Numbered from the stretch's first letter, positions 17,236-26,526 are shown. The stretch is 40,528 nucleotides of DNA from an uncultured Bacteroidales bacterium (GCA_905234655.1 CAJOJG010000028.1:1-40528); one strand, 5' to 3'. The notes: a model not told the origin generated them from the letters alone. Numbers and translations are program-made.

Positions 17236-20094
17236 ATGAAAAAAATTGTAAAGTTTATCGGATTTACTGTGTTGGCAATCCTCGTGTTGCTGATTGTCAT
17301 ACCTATATTCTTCAAAGACAAGGTTTTGAAGGCGGTCACAGAAGTCGCCTCCAATTACGTCGACGCTGATGTCAACATCGGCAACCTCGACCTCAGCCTC
17401 ATTTCCAACTTCCCGGGCGCGACTGTCGTCTTGGACGATGTGTCCGTCGTTGGCCACGGCGACTTCAAGGGCGACACCCTCGCCGCTTTCGACAACCTCG
17501 AAGTCACCGCAAACGTGATGTCGCTTTTCGGCGGCAAAATCAAGGTCAAGTCCGTGATTCTCAACAATCCACGCGCCAACATAATCGTCACCTCGGCTGG
17601 AAAGCCAAACTACGACATCACGTTCCCCGACGACGAGGAATCCGCAGCCGAGGAAGAACCCGACACTGTCGTGACTAAGTTTGCATTGGCACTTAAAAAA
17701 CTTAAGGTCAACAACTTGCGTGTTACTTACACTGACTCTGTAACTGATGTCCACGCGCTCATCGACAGCCTCGACTTCGACCTGCGCGGCGACCTTTCGG
17801 ACAGTGAGACTATACTTTCCGCGCTTATGGACATCGCAAAACTCAACGTCCGCATGGGACCTATCATCTACATCAATGATGCCGTCGTCAACCTGAAATC
17901 CGACCTTGACGCGGATTTGCAGAAGATGAAGTTTGCTTTTAAGGAAAACCTTTTCCGCATTAACGAACTTGGACTTGCGCTCGACGGCTGGATTGCCATG
18001 CCGGACACAAACATCAGGATGGATCTCAAGTTTGGGGCTAAGGAAACGGATTTCCTCAGCGTCCTGAGCATGATTCCTGCGGAGTACGCGAAAGATTTGG
18101 AGGGAGTTAAGACGGCAGGAAAGTTCAGTTTTGACGGCGGCGCGCAGGGCAATTTCAACGCCGTGTCGTTCCCGAAGTTTTGGGTGGATTTCGTGGTTGA
18201 CAATGCACGTTTCCAGTATCCCGACCTTCCAAAATCCGCCGAAAACATCAATGTCGACGCCCACATCAAATGCCCCGGCAACCTCGACAGCATCAATATA
18301 GATGTCCAAAAATTCCACGTCGAACTCGCTGACAATCCGGTAGATGCGCGTGTCATTGTCCAAACGTCCGCAGATGACATCTCGCTCGACGGTAAGGTGG
18401 ACGCAAACCTTGACCTTGCGGTTGTCAAGGACGTTGTGCCGCTCGACGGAATGACTGTAGCCGGTCTTGTGAAGGCTGGCATTGCTTTTAAGGGCAACCT
18501 TTCTGACATCGAAAACGAGCGTTACGACAGGTTCGCCGCCTCGGGCGACGTTACGCTTGCGCAGTTCCGCACAGTAATGGACGACCTTCCGCCAATCGAC
18601 ATCCACAAGGCACACCTTATAATATCACCACAGGCTGGCAACCTCGAATATCTGAACATGAACCTCGGCAAGTCCGATTTTGCGTTGTCCGGTAAGATTG
18701 ACAACATTTTCCAGTATGTATTCGCCGACAGCACATTGAAGGCGGCGTTCAATTTCAAGAGCAACCTCCTGGATGTCAACGACATATTTTCATACGACCA
18801 CTCGCAGCCCGAACTCGAAGACGCCGCTGAGACCTCCACAGACGATTCGCCGACCGAGGCTCCTGAAATTCCAAAGAACATCGATTTTGCCCTTAACACT
18901 TCCATCGGCAAGATTTTGTATGATTCGTTGGTAATCAACGATTTGAGCGGCAAAGTCGGATTGAAGAACGGTGTCGCCGCGTTAGACAACCTTAAACTCG
19001 GAATGTTGGGCGGAAATGCTTTTTGCTCAGGACTTTACGACGGCAGTAATGCAAACTCGCCGAAGGTCGACCTCCAACTCGACTTGACAAACATCGACAT
19101 TCAGACCGCCGCAAACACGTTCAACACTGTCGAGCGGCTCGCCCCGATTGCAAAATCCGCCCACGGAACTCTCTCTGCAAAAGTCAATTTCAAGAGCGAC
19201 ATGGATCGCCAACTTAACCCCATATACAACACTGTCAATGGCGGCGGCCGCTTGATTACAAAAGAGGTAAGCATCAGGGATTCAAAGGTTTTCCAGTTGA
19301 TTGGCACAGCCGCCAACAGTACCAAAATCGCCAATCCGACGATGAAAAACATAAACGTCGGCTTCAAGATTACGGACGGCACTGTCAGTGTCGATTCTAC
19401 AAAATTGAAACTCAACGACTTGGACGCTACTGTGTATGGAAAACTTGGACTTGACCAGACCTTGGACATGTTTGTTGGCATACCAGTTGCAGGCACAAAG
19501 GCAAACGAACTACTCGGCAAGGCGATTGGCTCCGACGCCGCCAAGACCATCGACGTACTTGCCAACATCGGTGGAACGGTGACAGACCCGAAGTTGAAAG
19601 GCTTTACGACATCTGCCGCAGACGCACTCAAACAGGTTGTGGACGAGAAAGTTGCGGAAGTGAAAGAAAAGGTTTCGGACGAGGCGAAGAAACTGATAGC
19701 CGACGCAAAGGCGAAGGCTGACAAACTCGTCGCCGATGCTAAGGCGCAGAAGGAAAAACTCGTCAACGAAGCCCGCGCCGCCGCCGAAAAGGCGAAGTCC
19801 GAGGCGCAGAAAGTCCGCGACGCGGCAGTCAAGAAAGCCCAAGACGAGGCCGACAAACTCGTCCAAAAAGCCGGCTCGAACCCTGTAGCAAAAGCCGCCG
19901 CCAAGAAGTCCGCCGACGAAGCCATCAAAAAGGCGACAAAGGAGGCCGACAAGACACTCGCCGACGCCAACAAGAAAGCCGACTCGCTCGTTTCGGAGGC
20001 GGAAAAGAAAGGCGACCAACTCGTCTCCACCGCCCAAAAAGAGGCAGACAAAATCACCGCCGAAGCCAATAAAAAGGCAGAGAACATTAAATAA
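17236..20094 (+). CDS. AsmA-like protein with Ala/Lys-rich coiled-coil tail
   Basis: The protein has 952 residues. A membrane anchor covers about residues 5-28. The following region (VTEVASNYVDADVNIGNLDLSL, with later VLDDVSVVG and KSVILNNPRANI) is the AsmA N-terminal signature. The long body of beta strands ends in an AsmA-like C-terminal region (VDLQLDLTNIDIQTAANTF, then LITKEVSIRDSKVF). AsmA-type proteins span or line the periplasm and are implicated in phospholipid transport to the outer membrane. From about residue 793 to the end the sequence is an Ala/Lys/Glu/Asp-rich predicted coiled coil of roughly 160 residues. ATG at 17236 is preferred over the TTG at 17224. The OmpA/PD40 gene follows after 9 nt. 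Confidence 0.88.
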   Translation: MKKIVKFIGFTVLAILVLLIVIPIFFKDKVLKAVTEVASNYVDADVNIGNLDLSLISNFPGATVVLDDVSVVGHGDFKGDTLAAFDNLEVTANVMSLFGGKIKVKSVILNNPRANIIVTSAGKPNYDITFPDDEESAAEEEPDTVVTKFALALKKLKVNNLRVTYTDSVTDVHALIDSLDFDLRGDLSDSETILSALMDIAKLNVRMGPIIYINDAVVNLKSDLDADLQKMKFAFKENLFRINELGLALDGWIAMPDTNIRMDLKFGAKETDFLSVLSMIPAEYAKDLEGVKTAGKFSFDGGAQGNFNAVSFPKFWVDFVVDNARFQYPDLPKSAENINVDAHIKCPGNLDSINIDVQKFHVELADNPVDARVIVQTSADDISLDGKVDANLDLAVVKDVVPLDGMTVAGLVKAGIAFKGNLSDIENERYDRFAASGDVTLAQFRTVMDDLPPIDIHKAHLIISPQAGNLEYLNMNLGKSDFALSGKIDNIFQYVFADSTLKAAFNFKSNLLDVNDIFSYDHSQPELEDAAETSTDDSPTEAPEIPKNIDFALNTSIGKILYDSLVINDLSGKVGLKNGVAALDNLKLGMLGGNAFCSGLYDGSNANSPKVDLQLDLTNIDIQTAANTFNTVERLAPIAKSAHGTLSAKVNFKSDMDRQLNPIYNTVNGGGRLITKEVSIRDSKVFQLIGTAANSTKIANPTMKNINVGFKITDGTVSVDSTKLKLNDLDATVYGKLGLDQTLDMFVGIPVAGTKANELLGKAIGSDAAKTIDVLANIGGTVTDPKLKGFTTSAADALKQVVDEKVAEVKEKVSDEAKKLIADAKAKADKLVADAKAQKEKLVNEARAAAEKAKSEAQKVRDAAVKKAQDEADKLVQKAGSNPVAKAAAKKSADEAIKKATKEADKTLADANKKADSLVSEAEKKGDQLVSTAQKEADKITAEANKKAENIK

Positions 20095-20103
20095 CAGACA
20101 AAA

Positions 20104-21984
20104 ATGAAACGACTCGCCGTAATATTAGCATTTGTAGCGGCCACTTGCGCCGCCACAGCGCAAAACAACTGCCCTACAATCAAGTCGAAAGACTTGCAGA
20201 AACGCTATGCCGACGCTTGCGGGCAGATGGAGACCAACAAGGACGCCGCCGCAAAGTCGCTCGCCGACTTGGTGAAGGTCTCGCCGGATTTTTACCAAGC
20301 GTCGTTGGAACTGGGCAAATATTACCTCGCCAAGATGAAGGACGCGCAGATAAGGTTTGACCAGCGGTCGGCGTTGGAGTATTCAAAAGTGGCTTCTAAC
20401 TACCTGCAACAGAGTTACAACACGTGCAACGCCTTCGACAGCAGCCGCGCGATGTTCCTGCTTGGCGAGTGCTACTACCTCTCGCGCAAGTACGACATGG
20501 CGAAGCCTTTGCTCACTAACTTCATAGCCCTCGACAAGCCGGCCGCCTCGTGTGTCCCGCTCGCAAAACGCAGGTTGACGATGATTGACGAGTACAACGA
20601 ACTGATAGCCAACCCGATAAAGTTTGACTCGCAGATGTTGCGCGATGTATCGACGAAGGACGACGAGTTCCTGCCGCTTATTTCGCACGACGGCACAATC
20701 CTCCTCTACACCCACCGCAAGGAGATGCGCAACGGCAACGCCATCGAGGAACTGATGATGAGCAATCTTGTTGGAGTTGACGAAGAAGGCGAAATATTCA
20801 GCAAGGGCATTAAGATGGAATCGCCGTTCAACCAAGGCGACCTCACCGGCGGCGCGTCGCTTACCCTCGACAACAGAATTATTTACATAACTATCTGTAA
20901 CGGTGACGATTGCGATATTTACTACACCAAAAACGAATCCGGCGCGTGGCAGCCTTTGGCTAAAATGTCAAACACCATCAACACCGAATTTTTTGACGGT
21001 CAGCCGTCCATCGACCCGACCGGCAACGTCCTGTATTTTGCGTCCAACCGTCCCGGCGGCTACGGCGGCTATGACCTTTACAAGGTTGAGCGCAAGAACT
21101 CCGAAATGGCTTGGAGCGCGCCCATTAACCTCGGTCCCACAATCAACACTGAGTTTGACGAAAAAACGCCATTCATGCACTGCGACGGCAAGACGCTGTA
21201 TTTCTCGTCAAACGGTCATGGCGGCGTCGGCGGTTTTGACATTTTCCACGCCCGCTTGGACGACAATGGCAAGTTTTCCGAACCCAAAAATATCGGCTAT
21301 CCGCTCAACACCGAGAGCGACGAGGTCGCATACGTCGTCAGTGCCGACGGACAGCGTATCTACTTCTCGGCCAAGTTGTTGAGCGGCATCGGCGGCTGGG
21401 ACATCTATTGTGCCGAACTTTCACGCGACGCGCGCCCCGACCCGGTAGTGATTCCTAAAGGCGGCCCCACGGCATACGAGATTTTTGTGCCGGTCAATAA
21501 GCGTGGACCGACGACATACGAGGAGACAGTGACAGTCAGGAATCCGTCGACCGCCGAGGAGTACATCGAGTTTTTTAAGAAGAAAAACACTAATGGCGAT
21601 GAGCGCATCACGACAGCCACTAACAATCCCCACCATCACGGCGGCGCGATCGAGTTGGAGGACATCAATTTTGATTTCAACTCCTCGAAACTCTCCGACC
21701 ATATCCGGTCGTACCTGACGCGGCTGTCAGTGTTCTTGAAGGAGTATCCGCTATATCAAGTTGAACTCCTCGGGCATACCGACGGCATCGGCAATGTCGA
21801 AGGCAACATGGCATTGAGCAAACGCCGTTGTAATGCGGTCTATAACCACCTTGTCAAGAATGGCGTTGACCCTAAGCGTCTGAAAATCCAGGCTTTCGGA
21901 AAGTCCTCGCCGATGGCGACTAACGACACTGACAAGGGGCGCGCCCTGAACAGGCGTGTGGAGTTGTTGCTGATACACGAATGA
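20104..21984 (+). CDS. OmpA-family protein with TPR-like and PD40 beta-propeller repeats
   Basis: The protein has 626 residues. A signal peptide (MKRLAVILAFVAATCAATAQ) is followed by a TPR-like helical part (about 25-165). PD40/WD40-like propeller repeats follow, with recurring YFASNRPGGYGGYDLY, YFSSNGHGGVGGFDIF and YFSAKLLSGIGGWDIY (near 311, 365 and 419). The C-terminal OmpA domain (about 518-626) has INFDFNSSKL and LLGHTDGIGN and should bind peptidoglycan. This layout resembles the type IX secretion accessory protein PorE, but the carboxypeptidase-regulatory-like domain of PorE is not evident, so that name is not applied. It is coupled to the AsmA-like gene, suggesting an envelope role for both. 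Confidence 0.88.
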   Translation: MKRLAVILAFVAATCAATAQNNCPTIKSKDLQKRYADACGQMETNKDAAAKSLADLVKVSPDFYQASLELGKYYLAKMKDAQIRFDQRSALEYSKVASNYLQQSYNTCNAFDSSRAMFLLGECYYLSRKYDMAKPLLTNFIALDKPAASCVPLAKRRLTMIDEYNELIANPIKFDSQMLRDVSTKDDEFLPLISHDGTILLYTHRKEMRNGNAIEELMMSNLVGVDEEGEIFSKGIKMESPFNQGDLTGGASLTLDNRIIYITICNGDDCDIYYTKNESGAWQPLAKMSNTINTEFFDGQPSIDPTGNVLYFASNRPGGYGGYDLYKVERKNSEMAWSAPINLGPTINTEFDEKTPFMHCDGKTLYFSSNGHGGVGGFDIFHARLDDNGKFSEPKNIGYPLNTESDEVAYVVSADGQRIYFSAKLLSGIGGWDIYCAELSRDARPDPVVIPKGGPTAYEIFVPVNKRGPTTYEETVTVRNPSTAEEYIEFFKKKNTNGDERITTATNNPHHHGGAIELEDINFDFNSSKLSDHIRSYLTRLSVFLKEYPLYQVELLGHTDGIGNVEGNMALSKRRCNAVYNHLVKNGVDPKRLKIQAFGKSSPMATNDTDKGRALNRRVELLLIHE

Positions 21985-21993
21985 TGTCCGCTG

Positions 21994-23991
21994 TCAAAAG
22001 TTGTATTTGAAAAACATGCTGACTTCCGATTTGTGGTCAGCGTCGATTTCAGAATCGCCACTGCCAACACTCTGGCGGTCAAGGTATTTCCATCGTGAAA
22101 TTTTGATTTGGATTGTGGCTTTGTCGCCAATCTTGTATCCGGCGGTGAGGTATAGCCGCTGTCCTTCATAATAATAACCCGGCACGGAAAATGCGCCGCT
22201 CACATCGTTTTCGTATGCGTAAATCCTCGCTGCGTATGGTGCTGAAAATAGTCCGTAGCGCGCCGTAACTGTCAGTGGCACTGATTCTGACCGCCATTTC
22301 ACGTCCTGGCAAACCAAGTAGCCGTGTTGGGTCGTGGTGCTTTCGGATTTGCTCCATTGAGCTGATGTAGCGAGAGTTATGAAGTTTGAGGGTTTGTACG
22401 TGCCCATTACTTTCAAGTAGCCGGTTTTTGTCGTGCCGTCGTCAAGTTCAGAATTGTGCCTGACCTTGTGTTTAAGCCTGACTGTCAGGTCATAACGCCG
22501 CGAAGCGTGGAACGTGGTCTTCAGCATCGCCTCGTTTCCAGAGGCGGGGAGTTTGTTGTACGCGCCAGCCCACGGCAGCCTGAAAATATCCGCCCAGCCT
22601 TCGATGCTCAGCCATTTTTCAGGTTCAGCAGCCATGCCCAGATATATGCCGTCCTCATTGTTTGCGCGTGATGTCTGCCCAAACGACAACGCTTTGAACG
22701 ACTGATATTTAGGCGAGTAGTGACGGTGTGTGAGCCTTAGCCTCAGGTTATCCGCGACCATCATTTCCACGGCGTTTAATGTGGCTAAGTTGCCATGCTT
22801 GTCGATGGCGGTCTCGCCGTAAAGGGTTGATTTTTTGCCGCCATAACGGTAGCACACCGACGCGCCGACGCCTTCCTTAGTGCTGTAGGCATTTGCGTAC
22901 CGGAGTTGTTCGCGCGGCGTGAATTTTTTGTCATAGCCATAATAATACGCCGCCGCGCCTACCTGCCACCGTCCTGCGCCGTATTCCGCAATCATGCCGC
23001 CCAAGGTCTCCCGAAGATTGTCCTTATTAGCGAGTTCACGCTCCGTGCGGTGGTAGCCGTCAGTTCTAAGCGAATGGAACTCAGTATCTTCGCACGTGCC
23101 GTCGACAAGATTTGCGCTCGCAAATACTGTCACCGCTGCCTTCGGAAACACATTGATTGTGGCGGCTGCGCCACGGTAAAACCTATTTTCATTCGACGAG
23201 CTGTATTCTCGTAATTGTTTGCAGCCCGTGGAACTGTTCACAGCCATCGACTTGCCCATCGAAAATCCGCCGCCGAGCATCAGCCCCTGTCCAAATTTGA
23301 CAACGTAGTCGCCGGCGATTGCGTTCTCGATGATGCCTAAATTGTGGATTTTCAGGAACATAGAATAATAATCGAAGCCATATTTTCGGTTGCCGAAACT
23401 GAAACTCTCGCCCGCGTCCTTCTCGCCCGTAACGCCCCATGCAATTTTGTCCTTGAATTTATAGCGGTATTTAAGACACCATCGAACCCTGTCGCCATTA
23501 TATTTTGTATCTCCCATGCTGTCAGCCACATACGCCGCCTGACGCTCCAAAACCGCCTTGTTGTATGACGAGATATAATGCCTGCCCTTTGTGAGCATTT
23601 CGCGCAAAGTGTATTTGCGGTTGTCAGGCTTGTTGTTTACAGATGTGAGTTGCATTAACTGTTTGATTGTGGCGGTTGACAATGACGGCACGCCCTTCAA
23701 TTCTCCAAAACTTTTTATATCGCCATATTTTTTTCTATATTCCATCAAGTCATTTATTTGCAGAGAGTTAAGTATCGGCAGCGACTGTAATTCTATGCTG
23801 TCGTTGATGTCAATCTTGTTGTTAGAAATTTCCTCGATATAGTCGCAATCCATCTCGGCAGTCTCCGCCGCTTCGTCATCTCCAGCCTCGGCTGCGTCGG
23901 TCAGAATGTCGATGTCCATGTTGCCATCCTCCTGAGCCACTGCCCTGCAAGTCAACAACATAAGTATTATGATGGATATTAATCTCAGCAT
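21994..23991 (-). CDS. Helix-hairpin-helix domain outer-membrane beta-barrel protein
   Basis: The protein has 665 residues. A signal peptide (MLRLISIIILMLLTCRAVAQ) precedes an acidic stretch, then a ComEA-like helix-hairpin-helix segment (about 55-118: KIDINDSIELQSLPILNSL, YGDIKSFGELKGVPSL). The remainder is alternating aromatic beta strands ending in VSMFFKYNF, with a terminal Phe typical of outer-membrane barrels. This architecture is conserved across Bacteroidota, but its function is not established; the domain suggests an uptake or assembly role only by analogy. It is convergent with the OmpA gene, with 9 nt between stops. Confidence 0.82.
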   Translation of the reverse strand: MLRLISIIILMLLTCRAVAQEDGNMDIDILTDAAEAGDDEAAETAEMDCDYIEEISNNKIDINDSIELQSLPILNSLQINDLMEYRKKYGDIKSFGELKGVPSLSTATIKQLMQLTSVNNKPDNRKYTLREMLTKGRHYISSYNKAVLERQAAYVADSMGDTKYNGDRVRWCLKYRYKFKDKIAWGVTGEKDAGESFSFGNRKYGFDYYSMFLKIHNLGIIENAIAGDYVVKFGQGLMLGGGFSMGKSMAVNSSTGCKQLREYSSSNENRFYRGAAATINVFPKAAVTVFASANLVDGTCEDTEFHSLRTDGYHRTERELANKDNLRETLGGMIAEYGAGRWQVGAAAYYYGYDKKFTPREQLRYANAYSTKEGVGASVCYRYGGKKSTLYGETAIDKHGNLATLNAVEMMVADNLRLRLTHRHYSPKYQSFKALSFGQTSRANNEDGIYLGMAAEPEKWLSIEGWADIFRLPWAGAYNKLPASGNEAMLKTTFHASRRYDLTVRLKHKVRHNSELDDGTTKTGYLKVMGTYKPSNFITLATSAQWSKSESTTTQHGYLVCQDVKWRSESVPLTVTARYGLFSAPYAARIYAYENDVSGAFSVPGYYYEGQRLYLTAGYKIGDKATIQIKISRWKYLDRQSVGSGDSEIDADHKSEVSMFFKYNF

Positions 23992-24015
23992 TTCGGTTTT
24001 TTATTTTCACTGCTG

Positions 24016-24023
24016 CAAAACTA
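24016..24023 (-). promoter_or_regulatory. Candidate -7 box for the helix-hairpin-helix protein gene
   Basis: The minus strand reads TAGTTTTG, 25-32 nt upstream of the ATG at 23991. No TTTG is seen at the usual -33 distance. Confidence 0.4.
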
Positions 24024-24174
24024 ATCATTATAAGTTTTATAAAGAAAAAAATCGTAAAATTTATTGTCGTAGGTTCCAAAATTGCGGACTGCTAAAATTT
24101 TTTATATCGCTTGAAATTCTGAAATTCAAACCGTTGCGATTTTGATGTTATGCGAATTATACAAAAAAAAACAC

Positions 24175-24205
24175 TTTACTTTCTTAAATACTTTATTTAC
24201 CTTTG
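24175..24205 (+). promoter_or_regulatory. Orphan promoter before the degraded island
   Basis: TTTA (24175-24178) and TACCTTTG (24198-24205) are spaced about 19-20 nt apart. A tiny frame, MEFSTANFLSNQ, begins at 24223 and stops at 24261; nothing intact follows, so the promoter seems to have lost its gene. Confidence 0.5.
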
Positions 24206-24279
24206 CATCGTGAAAAGTAGCGATGGAGTTTTCCACTGCTAATTTTCTTAGCAATCAATGATTCGTCCCCGAACGGCAG

Positions 24280-24466
24280 ATGCAAAGTTTCCGCATCATC
24301 GTCGAATCTGGGAATGAGAACATCATCGTCAATCAGAATGAAATGCCTTCCTTAGAATTGGAAACCATTTATTCTTTGGTCGGCGACACTTATGACAAGC
24401 ATTTGTCTGACATTTCTTCGATAATGGCAAGTTTAGAAAAACAAGATTTTATATTCTTGATTGAAT
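24280..24466 (+). pseudogene. Unrecognised gene fragment preceding the neuB remnant
   Basis: A frame from 24280 encodes MQSFRIIVESGNENIIV and LELETIYSLVGDTYDKHL, plausible but unrecognised protein sequence of about 60 residues. It runs into the neuB-derived sequence in another frame and stops at 24486. It may be the start of the gene served by the orphan promoter. Coding status is uncertain. Confidence 0.35.
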
Positions 24467-24700
24467 CTTTTTTCCACCGCTTTTGACCTCGAATCCATTG
24501 ATTATCTGCACTCTTTGAACATCGGACTGTGGAAAATCCCTTCCGGCGAAATCACAAACTACCCGTACCTGAAAAAGATTGCGGGCTTTGGCGAGCCGGT
24601 GATTCTTTCGACCGGAATGTGCGGGCTTGACGACATCGAGGCGGCACTCAAAGTGTTGACCACCAACGGATTGAGCAAAGACCAAATCACAATAGTCGCA
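24467..24700 (+). pseudogene. neuB: N-acetylneuraminate/legionaminate synthase (NeuB-type) internal fragment
   Basis: About 75 residues match the middle of NeuB-type synthases, which condense phosphoenolpyruvate with an N-acetylhexosamine: LFSTAFDLESIDYLHSL, then KIPSGEITNYPYLKKIA and PVILSTGMCGLDDIEAALKVL. The N-terminal third and everything after DQITIV are absent, including the usual HC-containing strand and the antifreeze-like domain. The fragment is flanked by foreign sequence on both sides. With neuC and neuA pieces 2 kb downstream it is a relic of a nonulosonic acid pathway. Confidence 0.85.
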
Positions 24701-24718
24701 AAAATTTCTGTTAAAATA

Positions 24719-24750
24719 TTTGCTGATTATAAATATTTGCGTTACTTTTG
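24719..24750 (+). promoter_or_regulatory. Strong promoter of the ATPase/Toprim-like cassette
   Basis: TTTG (24719-24722) and TACTTTTG (24743-24750) are separated by exactly 20 nt, a full match to the Bacteroidota consensus. Transcription would start near 24757, so translation starts at the ATG at 24772, not the in-frame TTG at 24748. The promoter lies immediately after the neuB fragment, so it probably came in with the cassette. Confidence 0.8.
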
Positions 24751-24771
24751 ACGATTGATAATCGGAAAAGA

Positions 24772-25935
24772 ATGAAGCACTTAAGAATAGAAAATTTTGG
24801 ACCGCTGCAACTTGCTGACATTGAACTTGATAGACTAAATCTAATCATAGGCTACCAAAGTTCTGGCAAAAGTTGTGCCCTAAAAACTGCGTGCTTTTGT
24901 TCTTGGCTCGAAAAGAGGATAATTCTTTCACAATCGCCCGATTATTACGCTAAGGACGGCAATTTCAAAAAATCGCTCGAAGAATACCACAAGTTTTACG
25001 GATATTTCAAGCCCGACACCGTAATCGAATACGAAAGCCAATTCCTGAAATTCAGGTACGCAAACAATGACAATAGTTTTACTTTCAGTTGGAACAAAAA
25101 ACGCTGGAACTACAAACGCAAAAAGATTTCATACATCCCGACAGAAAGAAATATCGTGGCGACATTTCCGGCATGGAAAAAACAAGCCATCGTAGACGAC
25201 AATGTCCTTGACTTTATGAACGATTGGGACAAGGCGAGGAAATATGTAAAAAACATTAACAACATTCTCAACTTGGACTTGGGATATTCATACGACGAAA
25301 CACTTGAAAAAGACAGCATCAAACTGCAAAACGGTACGGAAATATCACTTTCCAATTCGTCAAGCGGAATACAGTCGCTAATCCCTATGTTTGTGCTTAT
25401 CAACTATTTGGCTGGTGGAATATACAGACAGGAAAAAGAATCGGATGGGAAAACATTGTATGAACGCGAGGAATCCAAAAAACTGTTGTACCTGATATAT
25501 GATTCGCTTGGCAGACGTCAATATGCCCAAAACGGCAACATAAAGGTTACGAAACAAAACATTGATTTCTACTTCGACAACCCAAAGGATGCCGAAAATT
25601 TCGAGAAACAAGTTAAGAATTTCACCCAGACTTCAGGATGCGAGATTTTTTTGGAAGAGCCGGAAAACAATCTGTTTCCGCCCACGCAATGTCAGTTGAT
25701 AGATGTCTTGCTTGACATGACAAACAATAGGAATCATCCGGGTACTTTTTTCATTGCGACACACAGTCCGTATGTGCTTGACCATCTGTTGGAAAAGAGA
25801 ACAAAGGGATTCAATTTCTATTTCACGCACCAAACCGCAGAGGGCTCGGTAGTCAGACAGGCAACCGACGAGGAAATTGAGGAAATACGTGCAAACGGTG
25901 TCGATATGTTTTTCAATTTTGAAGCATTCGTCTGA
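24772..25935 (+). CDS. ABC/SMC-type AAA ATPase, probable defence or OLD-like ATPase
   Basis: This 387-residue soluble protein begins like AAA_15/AAA_21 ATPases (MKHLRIENFGPLQ). Walker A is GYQSSGKS (27-34), the ABC signature is SSSGIQS (196-202), Walker B with catalytic Glu is IFLEEPEN (292-299) and the H-loop is ATHSP (329-333). A conserved-looking YIPTERN lies at 121-127. The short insert between Walker A and the signature has no recognised DNA-binding domain. ATPases of this kind are the sensors in several two-gene phage-defence systems such as PARIS or Gabija, usually with a nuclease partner. The stop overlaps the start of the next gene (TGATG), so the two are translationally coupled. The specific system is not recognised. 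Confidence 0.85.
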   Translation: MKHLRIENFGPLQLADIELDRLNLIIGYQSSGKSCALKTACFCSWLEKRIILSQSPDYYAKDGNFKKSLEEYHKFYGYFKPDTVIEYESQFLKFRYANNDNSFTFSWNKKRWNYKRKKISYIPTERNIVATFPAWKKQAIVDDNVLDFMNDWDKARKYVKNINNILNLDLGYSYDETLEKDSIKLQNGTEISLSNSSSGIQSLIPMFVLINYLAGGIYRQEKESDGKTLYEREESKKLLYLIYDSLGRRQYAQNGNIKVTKQNIDFYFDNPKDAENFEKQVKNFTQTSGCEIFLEEPENNLFPPTQCQLIDVLLDMTNNRNHPGTFFIATHSPYVLDHLLEKRTKGFNFYFTHQTAEGSVVRQATDEEIEEIRANGVDMFFNFEAFV

Positions 25936-26461
25936 TGGAACGCCTGTTGTACATAATACCTGAATGTTACGTTGACACAAATTTGATTTCGACCCTCGTC
26001 AACGCCGCCGTCAACCACCAAAAAAGTTGCACGAAGGTGGGTGGCACGCTAAAAAGCAAATATCCGGATAGTTTCGCAATAGGCATCATAGACAAGGACA
26101 AAGCCGAACCAAAATTTGTAACTGAATTTCAAGAAATTGCAGTGCATGGCCATTTGCAACTGTTGAAACACAAAACAAATCTCATTATCTGATAACAATC
26201 AATCCCGCCGTTGAACAATTCATCATCGACAGCGCGGCTGAAATCGGATTGGATTTAAAAGATTTTGGCTTGTCGTCCAATTTGAACGCATTGAAGAAAG
26301 CGACAAAAAAAGTATCGTCAAACATCGACCCGAAATTCACCGCCTTGTTCAAATCGTTGGCAGGCAGTAGTGATTTCTCTGTTTTGAAAAACACGCTCAA
26401 CTATCTTATAGACAACAAGTTTCAGAGCAGTGAAACTGATTTGAAGGCTATATTCTCGTAA
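25935..26461 (+). pseudogene. Small Toprim-like partner of the ATPase, split by one frameshift
   Basis: The first frame (25935-26192, 85 residues) has PECYVDTN with E10 and GIIDKDK with D53 and D55, a spacing that resembles the E...DxD core of Toprim nucleases. It stops at 26190. The continuation lies in the -1 frame from about 26175: HYLITINPAVEQFIIDSA, then GLDLKDFGL, ending at 26461. Adding one A to the A-rich run at 26171-26179 restores a single protein of about 175 residues, reading KNKSHYLITINP across the join. It could be a real mutation or a base-calling error in an A-rich run. If restored, it would be the putative effector of the ATPase; the Toprim assignment is inference. Confidence 0.7.
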
Positions 26462-26526
26462 CAAATTGTACATCGTGGGGATTTTTGTATGGCAGGGGCA
26501 AATACGCATTTTCCACTCATCGAACT

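Noticed and set aside
17149..18615. 488-codon minus-strand frame opposite the AsmA-like gene
   Set aside because: It is antisense to strongly conserved AsmA sequence; Val/Asp/His-rich composition is a mirror of the sense codons.
24748..24771. TTG start giving the ATPase eight extra residues
   Set aside because: The TTG is part of the -7 promoter box; MKHLRIENFG is the natural family start.
26165..26195. Programmed -1 frameshift in the Toprim-like gene
   Set aside because: No in-frame X-XXY-YYZ slippery heptamer and no strong hairpin follow; an indel is simpler.
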